From contig NZ_KB898365.1 in assembly GCF_000377565.1 (NCBI RefSeq), forward strand, positions 62,001 to 126,000: a DNA stretch of 64,000 bases, given 5' to 3'. The notes beneath the pieces were generated by a model that was not told the DNA's origin, did no database searches, and saw only the letters and a program-made list of their open reading frames with translations. Position numbers and translations under genes: made by a program. Source of the DNA: Rhizobium sp. 2MFCol3.1 (GTDB taxonomy: Bacteria; Pseudomonadota; Alphaproteobacteria; Rhizobiales; Rhizobiaceae). Numbering within the stretch: position 1 is the stretch's first letter; each line of letters starts with the position of its first letter. Shown here in pieces: positions 1 to 8,666 of the stretch.

Positions 1-696
1 GTTCGCACCTTGATGACAGGATGCGCATCCATAGTCTTTGAAAAGGCGATATCCTTCCACTTCCAAACTGGAGAGAGCGCCAGTGTCACCGGAAATATAC
101 CGATCAAATGCCGAGTTGGGCGTGGCCAGTGAACGTTGAAACGCAGAGAGCGCATCAAGAACGGATCGTTTGTCTGGCTGGCGACCATAGACCTCCTCGA
201 ATGCTCCCGTATAGCCTTGGTTCTGGCTGAGGCGGTCGATAATGACAGGCCATGTGACTCCCATCAAATCTTCGTCGAGCAATATTTTCTCGTTCTGGCT
301 CTCCAAGGAAGTAAAATCTCCACGCCAGCCTAGTCGATAGATACTACCAACATTGAACACAGTCGGGGCATTGAACCGATAAGCCTGCCCGTGCTGACCT
401 ATCGGACGCGCTGTATGCTGCGTTCCGCCAGATGTTAGGTCATGGCAAGTCATACAGGACTGGTTCTGGGCTGCTGACAGAATATTATCCGAAAAGAGCC
501 TCTTTCCAAGAGCGACTGCGCGTTCGTCCAGCGGTGGAGGTGGTCTCAATGGAGCAAGCGGCTCTCGTCCGTCAACTGCCGCCTTGTTAGCAGCGATTGC
601 ACTAATTCCAAGTGACAGAACCAACCCAGCGGTACAAAGAGCAAAATAGCGCCAAAGCCATTGTGGCGTCAGACCGTGTGTTCCGCGTCGACTCAA
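1..696 (-). CDS. Di-haem cytochrome c peroxidase / MauG-type protein (3' part cut by window start)
   Basis: Reading the minus strand from a TTG at 696 gives a frame open to the window edge (232 codons). An N-terminal hydrophobic segment (about residues 14-35, AGLVLSLGISAIAA) suggests a signal anchor or signal peptide, so the enzyme should act in the periplasm. Two haem c motifs are visible: CMTCH near residue 67 and CASCH close to the truncated end, the spacing expected for the CCP/MauG di-haem peroxidase family, which reduces peroxides or oxidises substrates with electrons from cytochromes. The TTG overlaps the TGA of the upstream response-regulator gene (TTGA), with GGAG about 9 bases before it, so the two are translationally coupled. 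Exact substrate is unknown. The start is not ATG and would be missed by ATG-only callers. Confidence 0.8.
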   Translation of the reverse strand, partial: MSRRGTHGLTPQWLWRYFALCTAGLVLSLGISAIAANKAAVDGREPLAPLRPPPPLDERAVALGKRLFSDNILSAAQNQSCMTCHDLTSGGTQHTARPIGQHGQAYRFNAPTVFNVGSIYRLGWRGDFTSLESQNEKILLDEDLMGVTWPVIIDRLSQNQGYTGAFEEVYGRQPDKRSVLDALSAFQRSLATPNSAFDRYISGDTGALSSLEVEGYRLFKDYGCASCHQGAN

Positions 697-1415
697 CCGG
701 GGCGTCTCCGCTCTTCAACGGCAACCTCCGTGTCGAACATGTAGCCCGCTCCGCGCTCGGTAAGAATGAGCTTGGGGTTCGATGCATCTTCTTCCAATTT
801 CCGCCGTAGGCGAAGGATCAAGACGTCAATGCTTCGATCGAATATCTCCTCGTCGTGCACGCGGCTTGCCGACAGCAACTGTTCGCGTGAAAGGACCTGC
901 CGTGGAGTGTCCAAAAACGCTGTCAGGAGATTAAACTCGGCGGCCGTGAGCTTGACCTCGTCGCTACCGTCACGGATCAGCTGACGCCTTTTCACGTTAA
1001 GCTCCCAAGTAGCGAAGGAGTATATCTTTTGATCTCGCCGCTCCTGAACCTGTGGCTTTACACGCAGCGCTGCCCTCACTCTAGCCAGAAACTCCCGCAA
1101 CCCAAACGGTTTGGTCATGTAATCCGCAGCACCGAGCTCTAAGCCGAGTACCTTATCGGTTTCCTCCAAGCGATCGCCGCTGATTATGATGCTCGGAGCA
1201 TCTGTCTTGGCAGAGAGCGTTCTCACGATCTCCAAACCGTCTTCGTGGCCGAGATTGAGATCGACCACCACAAGGTCGACGGTCTCAGCCGCCAGAATCT
1301 GCCCGAGTTGATGACTATCCTTTACGCCGGTGACTCGAAACGCATGCTGCGACAGGAAGTCAATCAGGAGCGACCGCAGTTTGCTGTCATCATCGACGAT
1401 AAGAATGTGCTTCAC
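693..1415 (-). CDS. OmpR/PhoB-family response regulator
   Basis: 240 residues. Receiver domain at about 1-120 with acidic pocket D8-D10, phosphoacceptor D52 in VVVDLNL and conserved lysine in the TKPFG motif. A winged-helix DNA-binding domain follows at about 130-230 (LTAAEFNLL..., SREQLL, IDVLILRLRRKLE). Starts with GTG, preceded by GGTGGA. It is the first gene of a two-gene unit with the di-haem peroxidase, whose start overlaps this stop. No histidine kinase is adjacent, so the partner may be the kinase at 6421 or one elsewhere. A direct repeat of OmpR-site type lies 161 bases upstream and may be an autoregulatory site. Confidence 0.93.
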   Translation of the reverse strand: MKHILIVDDDSKLRSLLIDFLSQHAFRVTGVKDSHQLGQILAAETVDLVVVDLNLGHEDGLEIVRTLSAKTDAPSIIISGDRLEETDKVLGLELGAADYMTKPFGLREFLARVRAALRVKPQVQERRDQKIYSFATWELNVKRRQLIRDGSDEVKLTAAEFNLLTAFLDTPRQVLSREQLLSASRVHDEEIFDRSIDVLILRLRRKLEEDASNPKLILTERGAGYMFDTEVAVEERRRPG

Positions 1416-1886
1416 GGTCTATTCCACCAAGGGCTGATAATAGGAAAGGAGCTGCCCCGCCTTCGAGTCGCAGGATCTCGCTGCTTGATGTTGTTTTCGC
1501 CACCCGACGCCTTATCTCCCTCACCATCTGTTTGCCGACTTTGATCGCATCCGAGCTTGTTTTTAAAGCGCTGAGTTGTATCAAGTTGTATCAATGCCAT
1601 CATCCGACACATTCGGATACAAAACTACAATTTTTTTGTCGTGCGCGCTACAAAAAGTGTGGACACGGACGCAGCATTCTTGGGGTGGCTTGACAAGCAT
1701 GCCGACGTAGCGAGGCGGTTCGAGGAAAGCACACTTCATGTAGCGGCTTCTGAACCCCTCGGGGAGGTCATCCGGATTTCAATCAGTTTCGTTCGTAGTC
1801 GGTCGAGCCCCTAAAGACATTGCTCGGTAATACGCCCGCAACATTGTCCTTCGCGGCCTAAGGGGCTTAATCCGAAGGAGACTGGC
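1416..1886. other. Intergenic region, divergent promoters
   Basis: No convincing gene in 471 bases between the divergent regulator and DUF1127 genes. Short overlapping frames on the minus strand lack ribosome binding sites and family features. It holds the TGTATC direct repeat and an AT-rich tract near 1620-1640, consistent with promoters for both flanks. Confidence 0.5.
1576..1592 (+). promoter_or_regulatory. Direct repeat TTGTATC-AAG-TTGTATC, likely regulator site
   Basis: Two 7-base half-sites repeat with a 10-base period, the arrangement typical for OmpR/PhoB-type regulators binding as head-to-tail dimers. A near copy (CTGTATC-GAA-CTGTATC) lies at 4169-4185 before the Tat hydrolase gene, in the same orientation. 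That the site belongs to one of the two response regulators here is inference. Confidence 0.5.
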
Positions 1887-2045
1887 TTGAGATATTTAAT
1901 GCGACTAATAGGCGGCAAACTCCGAAAGATCAGACTACGTCGCGCGGCATCGGAATTGCTCGAACTCGACGATGCTCACCTTTCAGATATCGGAATTTCG
2001 CGCGGGATGATTGATTACTGCGTAGCTAATGGCAGAGAGCTATAG
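1887..2045 (+). CDS. DUF1127 small protein
   Basis: 52 residues. The sequence has the arginine-rich N-terminal half and the C-terminal LDDAHLSDIGISRGMI motif that defines DUF1127 (YjiS-like) proteins, common in Alphaproteobacteria and Enterobacteria. Family members have been linked to RNA maturation and to phosphate and carbon metabolism in Agrobacterium, but the role here is open. TTG at 1887 is chosen because GAAGGAG lies 6 bases upstream; the in-frame ATG at 1899 has no such site. A strong terminator follows at 2079. Confidence 0.8.
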   Translation: MRYLMRLIGGKLRKIRLRRAASELLELDDAHLSDIGISRGMIDYCVANGREL

Positions 2046-2078
2046 AAATTTCGATCGTCGCGTGTTGGTTGGTTGCTC

Positions 2079-2104
2079 GCCGGCCGATCGGCCGGCAATT
2101 TTTG
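2079..2104 (+). terminator. Rho-independent terminator after the DUF1127 gene
   Basis: GCCGGCCGATCGGCCGGC is a perfect inverted repeat (7-8 bp GC stem with tight loop) followed by AATTTTT, 33 bases after the DUF1127 stop. Confidence 0.8.
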
Positions 2105-2359
2105 AGGTGTCAAAGTTACAAATGTCACTATCTGACCGCTGGTTGTCATTGGTCTGTAACTATATAAGTTCGCAATGAACGTGGGTTAGGCCGGCGAATT
2201 CTTGCCGGTGGAGCAGGGGCTAATATTGGCAGTAGCGAAAGACGTTTGCATCCGGCCCAACCGCGCAGCTGTTTTATTGACGCCTCTTCTGGATCGGTTG
2301 TCGGCGCGCAGCCACGCAGTCAAGATGCGGCTGCGTTCAAGGTTTGACGGAGACGTCAA
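2105..2359. other. Upstream region of the symporter gene
   Basis: About 255 bases with no coding evidence. It probably carries the symporter promoter. GGAG at about 2350 is the ribosome binding site for the ATG at 2360. Confidence 0.4.
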
Positions 2360-3826
2360 ATGCTGATCATGATTTCAGTAACCGGGACGGTTGCTCTAGC
2401 TGTCTTGTTGGCGGGATTATTCGAGAAAAGCAAGCGGGCCGTTACCGTAGACCAATGGGCGCTCGGCGGGCGTCGGTTTGGCGCATTGCTAGTGTTCGTG
2501 CTCATGGCTGGCGAAATTTACACCACATTCACCTTTCTCGGGGCGAGTGGCTTTGCTTATGGCCGCGGTGGCGCGGTATTCTACATTCTCTCGTACAGTT
2601 GCCTTGGGTTCGTTATGTCCTACTGGCTACTTCCTCCCATCTGGCGGTACGCAACAGAGATGCGGCTTGTAACCCAACCGGATTTTTTCGCAAAGAAGTA
2701 CAATAGTTCTTTGCTGGGAATCGTGGTGGCGATCGTCGGCCTCATCGCGTTGATTCCATACCTTATTCTTCAACTCAAAGGCCTTGGCATCATCACGGAA
2801 ACCTTGTCCCAGGGCAGGGTCAAGACACCGGTGGCGGTTGGAATCGGTGCGGTGGTGATGTCTCTATATGTTGTCATGTCTGGCATGAGGGGATCAGCTT
2901 GGGCGGCCGTGGTCAAGGACTGCACCACGTGGGTCGTCTGTGCGTTTCTCGGTATCTATCTTCCCTACCACTATTATGGCGGGATCGGGGAGATGTTTCG
3001 TCAAATCGAAATTGCGAGGCCCGGCTTTACCGCTTTGCCGGAGACCGGACAGACCATTGTTTGGTACTGCAGTACGATCTTCCTGTCCGCTCTAGGCCTT
3101 TATATGTGGCCCCATACATTCTGCTCGGCCTATACCTCGAAGTCTGCGATTGCGTTTCGCAAGAACGCTGTGGTGATGCCAATCTATTCGCTGGTCATGA
3201 TGTTCGCGATGTTAGTCGGCTTCGCGGCGGTTCTCCAGGTGCCGGGCCTAGAGGGGCAGCAGATCGATCTGGCTCTGTTGAAGCTGTCGATCGCGACCTT
3301 CGATCCGTGGGTGGTTGGTCTGATTGGAGCGGCAGGTGTCCTTGCCGCACTGGTACCAGGGGCCACCATCTTGATCACAGGCGCTACTGTCATCTCAAAT
3401 AACATTTGTTGGAAGCTGTTTCCGGGTCTCAGCCCATATCAACTGACGAACTGCGCAAGGATTTCTGTTTTTTTTATTACGGCTGTTGCGGTCTACTTCA
3501 CTCTTACGGGTGGCGAGAGCATCGTTGCGATACTCATAATGGGATACAGCATCGTCACGCAGCTCTTTCCCGCTCTGTTCGCGAGTTTGCTTCGTCAAAA
3601 TCCTTTTACCAAGGAGGGCGCAATGGCCGGCATCGTCGTTGGCGTTGGGACCGTTGGCATCGTCAGCACAACGGGCTTGAACATTGCGACTTTCTTTCCA
3701 GACGCGCCAACTTTCGTGAAGGAAGTCAATACTGGCTTCATTGCAATGACTTTGAATGTCATGGTCGCGCTCTTGGTCAGCATCGCCACCGAACAATGGC
3801 CAGCTCCGTCTGAGCGCCTGCGTTAA
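2360..3826 (+). CDS. Sodium:solute symporter (SSS family, MctP-like)
   Basis: 488 residues with about 12-13 hydrophobic segments. The N-terminal block VDQWALGGRRFGALLVF and the following GEIYTTFTFLGASG region match the start of SSS-family monocarboxylate-type permeases such as rhizobial MctP (DEWGLGGRxFG...). It should import an organic solute with Na+ or H+ across the inner membrane; the substrate cannot be read from sequence. Such permeases usually sit directly beside a DUF3311 small membrane protein. Here the DUF3311 gene lies 3.8 kb downstream at 7663, behind the hydrolase, tatA and a two-component pair. It stands alone transcriptionally. Confidence 0.85.
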   Translation: MLIMISVTGTVALAVLLAGLFEKSKRAVTVDQWALGGRRFGALLVFVLMAGEIYTTFTFLGASGFAYGRGGAVFYILSYSCLGFVMSYWLLPPIWRYATEMRLVTQPDFFAKKYNSSLLGIVVAIVGLIALIPYLILQLKGLGIITETLSQGRVKTPVAVGIGAVVMSLYVVMSGMRGSAWAAVVKDCTTWVVCAFLGIYLPYHYYGGIGEMFRQIEIARPGFTALPETGQTIVWYCSTIFLSALGLYMWPHTFCSAYTSKSAIAFRKNAVVMPIYSLVMMFAMLVGFAAVLQVPGLEGQQIDLALLKLSIATFDPWVVGLIGAAGVLAALVPGATILITGATVISNNICWKLFPGLSPYQLTNCARISVFFITAVAVYFTLTGGESIVAILIMGYSIVTQLFPALFASLLRQNPFTKEGAMAGIVVGVGTVGIVSTTGLNIATFFPDAPTFVKEVNTGFIAMTLNVMVALLVSIATEQWPAPSERLR

Positions 3827-4287
3827 GGCGGGCATGGTTGCCCGGCGATCACCCTGTCCGGGTCTGGTGTAAACATCACGATGCGCTTCATTTCTGAAGT
3901 ATGGACGTCGTATACGGCGTTCTGGTTTCGCATGGATTCTACGTGTGAGTGTGTTTTGCGTAGCTTTACGCCGTACGGTTCTCGCTGAAGTGATCCGATT
4001 GTTTCTGCGGCCCTTGGTCGGAAGGGACGGTGTCTGAACTCGCAATCGATAACGTCAGAGAAGGGAGACAACTCGTGGCCCCGGCGAAATGAATGCACTC
4101 AGGTCTGAGGGTGCAAATGCGCAGCCTCACTCAAGCAGGCAGGCTACGCATTTCGCTTCAAGACATTTCTGTATCGAACTGTATCTTTAGGCGTCTCCGG
4201 TACATCTGGTTTCAAATTGGAGATTTTTGGACATACCGTCGATACATGCCGAGCGCTTCATGTGTTCATCAAACCACGGAGGTGTTC
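3827..4287. other. Intergenic region before the Tat hydrolase
   Basis: 461 bases. An open frame runs in from 4093 into the hydrolase, but it lacks a ribosome binding site and a signal peptide, while the ATG at 4288 has both. The region contains the regulatory direct repeat at 4169-4185. No other gene is supported. Confidence 0.5.
4169..4185 (+). promoter_or_regulatory. Direct repeat CTGTATC-GAA-CTGTATC
   Basis: 10-base-period head-to-tail repeat, 103 bases before the hydrolase start, nearly identical to the repeat at 1576-1592. Together they give YTGTATCRARYTGTATC. Confidence 0.5.
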
Positions 4288-5328
4288 ATGACTAAGTCCT
4301 TTGAGTTCAAGCGGAGAAGCTTCTTCGCAGTCGCAGCGGCATCCGCTGCAGCAGTGCAGTTCGTTGGAGTAGGAAAGGCGCTCGCTCAGACTTCGTCCGC
4401 CGCGAGCGCCGCCGCGGGCGGCTCGTCGGCGAGTTTTGGTCCGCTCAAGGAGATCAAGGCCGGCGCATTGAACGTGCAGTATGCCGAAGTCGGGCCTGAA
4501 AACGGTCCTCCGGTTATCCTCCTTCATGGCTGGCCGTATGATATCTACAGTTACGTCGAGGTCGCGCCGATCCTCGCGGCAGCGGGGTACCGGGTGATCG
4601 CTCCGTATTTCCGTGGTTACGGCGGCACACGTTTCCTCTCGGAGAAGACGCCTCGCAACGGCCAACAGGCCGCGATCGCTAAGGACATCATCGACCTGAT
4701 GGACGCCCTAAAGATCGAACGCGCCGTAATCGCCGGATATGATTGGGGTGCGCGTACTGCTGATATCATCGCCGCTCTGTGGCCGGAGCGCTGCAAGGCA
4801 CTGGTGTCGGTGAGTGGCTATCTGATTGGAAGCCAAGAGATTAACAAGAAGCCCCTGCCACCCAAGGCAGAGCTGGCGTGGTGGTATCAGTTCTATTTCA
4901 CGACTGAGCGTGGCCAAGCGGGTTATGACGCCAACCGACACGACTTCAACAAGCTGATCTGGCAGCTTGCGTCCCCAAAATGGAATTTCAGCGATGCGGT
5001 TTATGACCGTACTGCGGCCTCATTCAAAAATCCGGACCACGTTGCGATTGTCATTCACAACTATCGTTGGAGGCTCGACTTGGCCAAGGGTGAAGCCAAG
5101 TTCGACGCCCTCGAAAAGAAATTGGCTAAGCTGCCTACCATCGGGGTACCTACCATCACGATCGAGGGTGATGCCAATGGTGCGCCGCATCCAGAGCCGG
5201 CCGCGTACGCAAAGAAATTCACGGGCAAGTACGAACACCGGCTGTTTACCGGCGGTGTCGGTCATAACCCTCCGCAAGAGACACCGGCAGAGTTCGCCAA
5301 GGCAGTTATCGACGCGGACCGTCTCTAG
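4288..5328 (+). CDS. Tat-exported alpha/beta hydrolase (epoxide hydrolase-like)
   Basis: 346 residues. N-terminus carries a twin-arginine signal: KRRSFF (R9-R10), a hydrophobic stretch to about residue 30 and a likely ALAQ cleavage site, so it folds in the cytoplasm and is exported. The mature part is an alpha/beta hydrolase: HGWP oxyanion motif near 80-83, nucleophile motif GYDWG with Asp152 rather than Ser (as in epoxide hydrolases and haloalkane dehalogenases), and GGVGHNPPQ with the catalytic His near the C-terminus. GGAGG 5 bases before ATG 4288 fixes the start. A lone tatA follows 138 bases downstream. Substrate unknown. Confidence 0.85.
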   Translation: MTKSFEFKRRSFFAVAAASAAAVQFVGVGKALAQTSSAASAAAGGSSASFGPLKEIKAGALNVQYAEVGPENGPPVILLHGWPYDIYSYVEVAPILAAAGYRVIAPYFRGYGGTRFLSEKTPRNGQQAAIAKDIIDLMDALKIERAVIAGYDWGARTADIIAALWPERCKALVSVSGYLIGSQEINKKPLPPKAELAWWYQFYFTTERGQAGYDANRHDFNKLIWQLASPKWNFSDAVYDRTAASFKNPDHVAIVIHNYRWRLDLAKGEAKFDALEKKLAKLPTIGVPTITIEGDANGAPHPEPAAYAKKFTGKYEHRLFTGGVGHNPPQETPAEFAKAVIDADRL

Positions 5329-5465
5329 CAATTGCGCGACGTCACGTGAGGTGACGTGCTCGTATACCGGCGCGCAGTTCTCCCGCTCGTCGCCGGTCGG
5401 CTATCCGGAATCCGCCCCCTCATCCGGATAGCCGCCCCCCTTTTCTTTCATACGGAGTTCGATCA

Positions 5466-5651
5466 ATGGGATCGTTTAGCGCCTGGCACTGGCTGATTGT
5501 ACTGGCAATAGTCATGCTTCTATTCGGCCGGGGAAAAATACCCGCCCTCATGGGGGATGTCGCTTCCGGGATCAAAAACTTCAAGAAGGGCATGCAGGAC
5601 GAGACCGAGGATCATGCTCGGTTGGCCACATCCGAGCATGATCCGCAGTAG
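5466..5651 (+). CDS. tatA: Twin-arginine translocase subunit TatA/E
   Basis: 61 residues with the TatA plan: short N-terminal membrane helix (WHWLIVLAIVMLLFGRGKIP, about 7-26), the FGRGKIP hinge, and an amphipathic helix GDVASGIKNFKKGMQDE. The C-terminal tail is short. TatA forms the pore-like part of the Tat export machine. tatB and tatC are not here, so this is a stand-alone extra copy, and its position next to a Tat substrate suggests a dedicated or dosage role (inference). Confidence 0.92.
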   Translation: MGSFSAWHWLIVLAIVMLLFGRGKIPALMGDVASGIKNFKKGMQDETEDHARLATSEHDPQ

Positions 5652-5686
5652 CGTCCCCGCCGCACAGACAGCGGCCCGAGGTATCG

Positions 5687-6424
5687 ATGGAACATACAGA
5701 CCACATCCTTATTGTCGACGACGATCGCGACATCCGCGAACTCGTGCAGGGTTATCTGACGAAGAGCGGCCTCCGCGTATCAGCGGCTGTAGACAGCCGG
5801 CAAATGCGTACTCTTCTAGAGACCAATATATTTGACCTTATCGTTCTCGACATCATGATGCCTGGCGACGATGGGTTGGTGCTCTGTCGGGAGATACGAT
5901 CGGGACGGCACAAGAACATTCCGATCATGATGCTAACCGCGCGCGCCGATGAGGCTGACCGCATACTCGGCTTGGAAATGGGCGCGGACGACTATCTCGT
6001 TAAACCTTTTGCCGCGCGCGAGTTGCTGGCAAGGATCAACGCGATCCTAAGGCGGACGCGAATGATGCCGCCCAATCTGCAAAAGACCGAGACTTCCGAG
6101 ATAATCAGCTTTGGTGATTGGAAGCTGGACACTGTCGGGCGGCACCTTGTGGATCGCAAGGGCACTGCTGTCGGACTAAGTGGTGGCGAGTACCGCCTGA
6201 TACGCGTGTTCTTGGATCACCCTCACCGTGTACTCAATCGGGATCAGCTGCTCAACCTTACACAGGGTCGTGAGGCAGACATTTTTGACCGATCGATTGA
6301 TCTGCTGGTGAGCCGCTTGCGACAGCGCCTCAACGATGACGCACGCGAACCTGTTTACATAAAAACGGTAAGAAGCGAGGGCTATGTCTTCGCTTCCGCG
6401 ATAGATAGCGTCGAGCCGAAATGA
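5687..6424 (+). CDS. OmpR/PhoB-family response regulator
   Basis: 245 residues. Receiver domain with acidic residues D11-D13, phosphoacceptor D55 (LIVLDIMMPG) and the lysine of YLVKPF near residue 106, then a winged-helix domain at about 140-235 (LSGGEYRLI, NRDQLL, SIDLLVSRLRQRL). Its stop overlaps the ATG of the kinase gene (ATGA), so the pair is one cistron unit. It is a paralogue of the regulator at 693-1415. Likely targets include the TGTATC repeat sites (inference). Confidence 0.95.
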   Translation: MEHTDHILIVDDDRDIRELVQGYLTKSGLRVSAAVDSRQMRTLLETNIFDLIVLDIMMPGDDGLVLCREIRSGRHKNIPIMMLTARADEADRILGLEMGADDYLVKPFAARELLARINAILRRTRMMPPNLQKTETSEIISFGDWKLDTVGRHLVDRKGTAVGLSGGEYRLIRVFLDHPHRVLNRDQLLNLTQGREADIFDRSIDLLVSRLRQRLNDDAREPVYIKTVRSEGYVFASAIDSVEPK

Positions 6425-7542
6425 AGCCATTGTACCAGCGGTTTCGCCTCGGCGGTGTGTACAGCACACTGGGTGCGCGACTGTCTGGACTCCTGTTGTT
6501 AGGGGCCACCGCTGGATCGATTGTCCCGATCGGCGCCATTTCAATTGGCTCCGTCGTTAGTCTCTCAGTCGATAGTGCAGTGCCAGCTTCGAGACTGCCG
6601 TACGACAAGCTAAATCGCCAAAATTTCAGGGCGGACCTCGCGCCTGAGATGCGGTCGTTCTTGGCAGCCCCTTGTTCGCGATTGATATCTTGGCCCGCGG
6701 CCCGTGTTGTAGCGACTTGGATGATTCAGCTGGCAGGGGTAGTGACACTGGTATGCTTTGCCGTTCGGAGGTTTTGGAAACCCAGGTCTGCAGTAGTCGC
6801 TACTAAAACGGGTGACACGAACTGTAGTGATCCGCTCCTACAAAATCGTGAAAATGTTGAGGTTGGGAGCGCGGCAGACCTCCGCACCGGAGGTGTGACT
6901 GAAGCTGCACTTTTCGCACTGGAGAAGGCAGAAATGCTTGCGGCGATATCACATGATCTGCAGACGCCAGTCACAAGGCTTCGTCTTAGGATTGACACAC
7001 TGATGGAAGGGGAGATGCGGGACCGGCTCCTTCGGGATCTGACGGAGATACAAAAGCTGATCGAGCAAGGCATACTTTACGCAAAGGCTGCCAAGGTTAT
7101 CGAGGCCAATGTGAACGTCGATTTGGCGGCATACACATTGACGATCGCTCGCTCATATCAGGCTAAAGGTGCATCTGTTGTCGCAGAACAAGCATGTCCG
7201 CTGATGGTGTCTACTAAAGCGGCTGCCTTGACCACGATCATCTCCAGTCTGGTTGACAACGCGTTAAAGTTCGCCGGCTCTGCGGAAATAGTCGTAGCTC
7301 GAGACGAAAGTGGCAATGCGGTCATCCAGGTCCTAGATCGCGGACCGGGAATCCCGGAAAGTGAGCTGGAATTGGTACTCCGGCCGTTCTACAGGCTCGA
7401 GCCATCGCGAAATCGAGACACCGGTGGCTCGGGCTTGGGTTTGGCGATCGCGAACGAACTGTCTCGCACGTTGATCGCGCGCATCACACTCCGCAATCGC
7501 GAAGGTGGCGGGCTCGTCGCTCAGATTGCTTTCTCGGATTGA
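6421..7542 (+). CDS. Sensor histidine kinase
   Basis: 373 residues. Two membrane helices (about 17-48 and 98-117) enclose a short periplasmic segment of about 50 residues. HisKA domain with the phosphorylated H178 in the motif AAISHDLQTPVTRLR, and a HATPase_c domain with the N box (LVDNALKFA), G1 (DRGPGIP) and G2 (GGSGLGLAI). No clear HAMP domain is seen between TM2 and the dimerisation helix, where a roughly 40-residue low-complexity linker sits instead. ATGA overlap with its response regulator. The small sensory loop may sense a membrane or partner-protein signal. Confidence 0.93.
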   Translation: MKPLYQRFRLGGVYSTLGARLSGLLLLGATAGSIVPIGAISIGSVVSLSVDSAVPASRLPYDKLNRQNFRADLAPEMRSFLAAPCSRLISWPAARVVATWMIQLAGVVTLVCFAVRRFWKPRSAVVATKTGDTNCSDPLLQNRENVEVGSAADLRTGGVTEAALFALEKAEMLAAISHDLQTPVTRLRLRIDTLMEGEMRDRLLRDLTEIQKLIEQGILYAKAAKVIEANVNVDLAAYTLTIARSYQAKGASVVAEQACPLMVSTKAAALTTIISSLVDNALKFAGSAEIVVARDESGNAVIQVLDRGPGIPESELELVLRPFYRLEPSRNRDTGGSGLGLAIANELSRTLIARITLRNREGGGLVAQIAFSD

Positions 7543-7662
7543 GCTACTCCGACCCAGGGACGTTCGTAAACCAACCTATTGCGATGAAACAATATTCGTG
7601 CACAGTAATAGCATACCGAATGACCGATCTGCGGTTGTTCTCAGAAATGTGAAAGCGGTGCC

Positions 7663-7878
7663 ATGAAGATCGCAGTTCCACTTGTCCTGGTGTCGCTGGT
7701 GTTCATTGGGAGCATTACAAGCAACCGCGTGACGCCTCTGATTTTTGGCTATCCGCCTTTTTTCGCGTGGCATGTTTTCAGTGTTTTTCTCCTCGCGGGA
7801 GGCATGTGGTTGATTTTCAGGATGGATCCGCAGAACCATGTGAAACGAACTGACCGAGACAAGGATAAGCGCCAGTAG
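7663..7878 (+). CDS. DUF3311 small membrane protein
   Basis: 71 residues with two hydrophobic segments (about 3-20 and 33-52) and the pattern ...PLIFGYPPFFAWHVF...W..., typical of DUF3311. These proteins normally sit beside SSS permeases, probably as small subunits. Here it is 3.8 kb from the symporter at 2360. A stem-loop follows the stop. Confidence 0.75.
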   Translation: MKIAVPLVLVSLVFIGSITSNRVTPLIFGYPPFFAWHVFSVFLLAGGMWLIFRMDPQNHVKRTDRDKDKRQ

Positions 7879-7892
7879 CGAGGTCGTGCAAG

Positions 7893-7917
7893 CCACACCC
7901 GGAGAATTCGGGTGTGG
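7893..7917. terminator. Stem-loop between convergent genes
   Basis: CCACACCCG - 7-base loop - CGGGTGTGG forms a perfect 9-bp stem between the DUF3311 gene and the convergent cupin gene. T-tracts are weak on both sides, so it may be a bidirectional terminator or an mRNA 3'-end stabiliser. Confidence 0.55.
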
Positions 7918-7954
7918 TAAGAGTTCGTTTGAAGGCCTATGGCCTTCGCTTCGC

Positions 7955-8500
7955 CTAAACCGGCGGAAGCTCGAGTCTTTTTGCATGGTGAAAACCTGGA
8001 AGAAGCTCCTCGATCTGTGAGGGCGTCAAAAATTCAAGACCGAACTCCACTCCCTTGTCGATTGCATCTTGGACGTCGGCCATTGAATAGTTGACCGCGC
8101 CCGTGGGCATGTCGAGCTCAACAGCAGGTGAGGACATCATCGCTCTAAAGTAGCCTTCTGCGCCACCAGGCTGGCAAAAGAAAAGCATTCTGAAGCGGTC
8201 AGTGCGCACGATGAACGCATGCGCCTTAGCGCGCGGCAGGAAAATGCAGTCGCCGGGCGAAACCAGAAATTCTTCTTCGCCAATAAAGACAGAGGCGCTT
8301 CCTTCAAGCACATAATACAACTCGTCTTCGCTGTGGTGAATGTGGGGTGGCGGCTCGTTGCCTGGCCTCATGAGCAGTTCAAAAAGGGAGAATGTTCCTC
8401 CAGTATCCTTGCTCTCCGCAAGGAATGTAAGCAAGCTCCCCATGTAATAGACTGAAGATTCGCGCGATTCACGCCGTTGGAACGGTTTCAGATCACTCAT
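7955..8500 (-). CDS. Cupin-domain protein (quercetin dioxygenase-like)
   Basis: 181 residues. A single cupin fold is visible: metal-ligand motif 1 PPHIHHSEDELYYVLEG (H...H...E) and motif 2 PGDCIFLPRAKAHAF with a further His. Cytoplasmic, with no signal peptide. ATG at 8500 is chosen for the AAAGGAAAT box upstream; the frame is open further upstream but would overlap the deformylase gene. Likely a metal-dependent small-molecule dioxygenase or isomerase; substrate unknown. Confidence 0.8.
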   Translation of the reverse strand: MSDLKPFQRRESRESSVYYMGSLLTFLAESKDTGGTFSLFELLMRPGNEPPPHIHHSEDELYYVLEGSASVFIGEEEFLVSPGDCIFLPRAKAHAFIVRTDRFRMLFFCQPGGAEGYFRAMMSSPAVELDMPTGAVNYSMADVQDAIDKGVEFGLEFLTPSQIEELLPGFHHAKRLELPPV

Positions 8501-8666
8501 TGGGATTTCCTTTGTTTGAACGTTGTTCTCGAGATTGATTGCTTGAATGTCGATTGGAGAGTTCCCTTCTTTTGAAGGGGGTGCGACGCGACGGTACAGC
8601 TTCCAACACACTGGGCCCCGCAACGAGGGTCGGAGTCTGATTGGTGGCGAGCGTCTGGCTCGACAG

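Noticed and set aside
3395..4045. 216-codon minus-strand frame opposite the symporter end
   Set aside because: Antisense to a certain membrane-protein gene and extremely Arg/His-rich; no family.
4093..4287. 65-codon N-terminal extension of the Tat hydrolase
   Set aside because: The twin-arginine signal and GGAGG mark ATG 4288 as the start.
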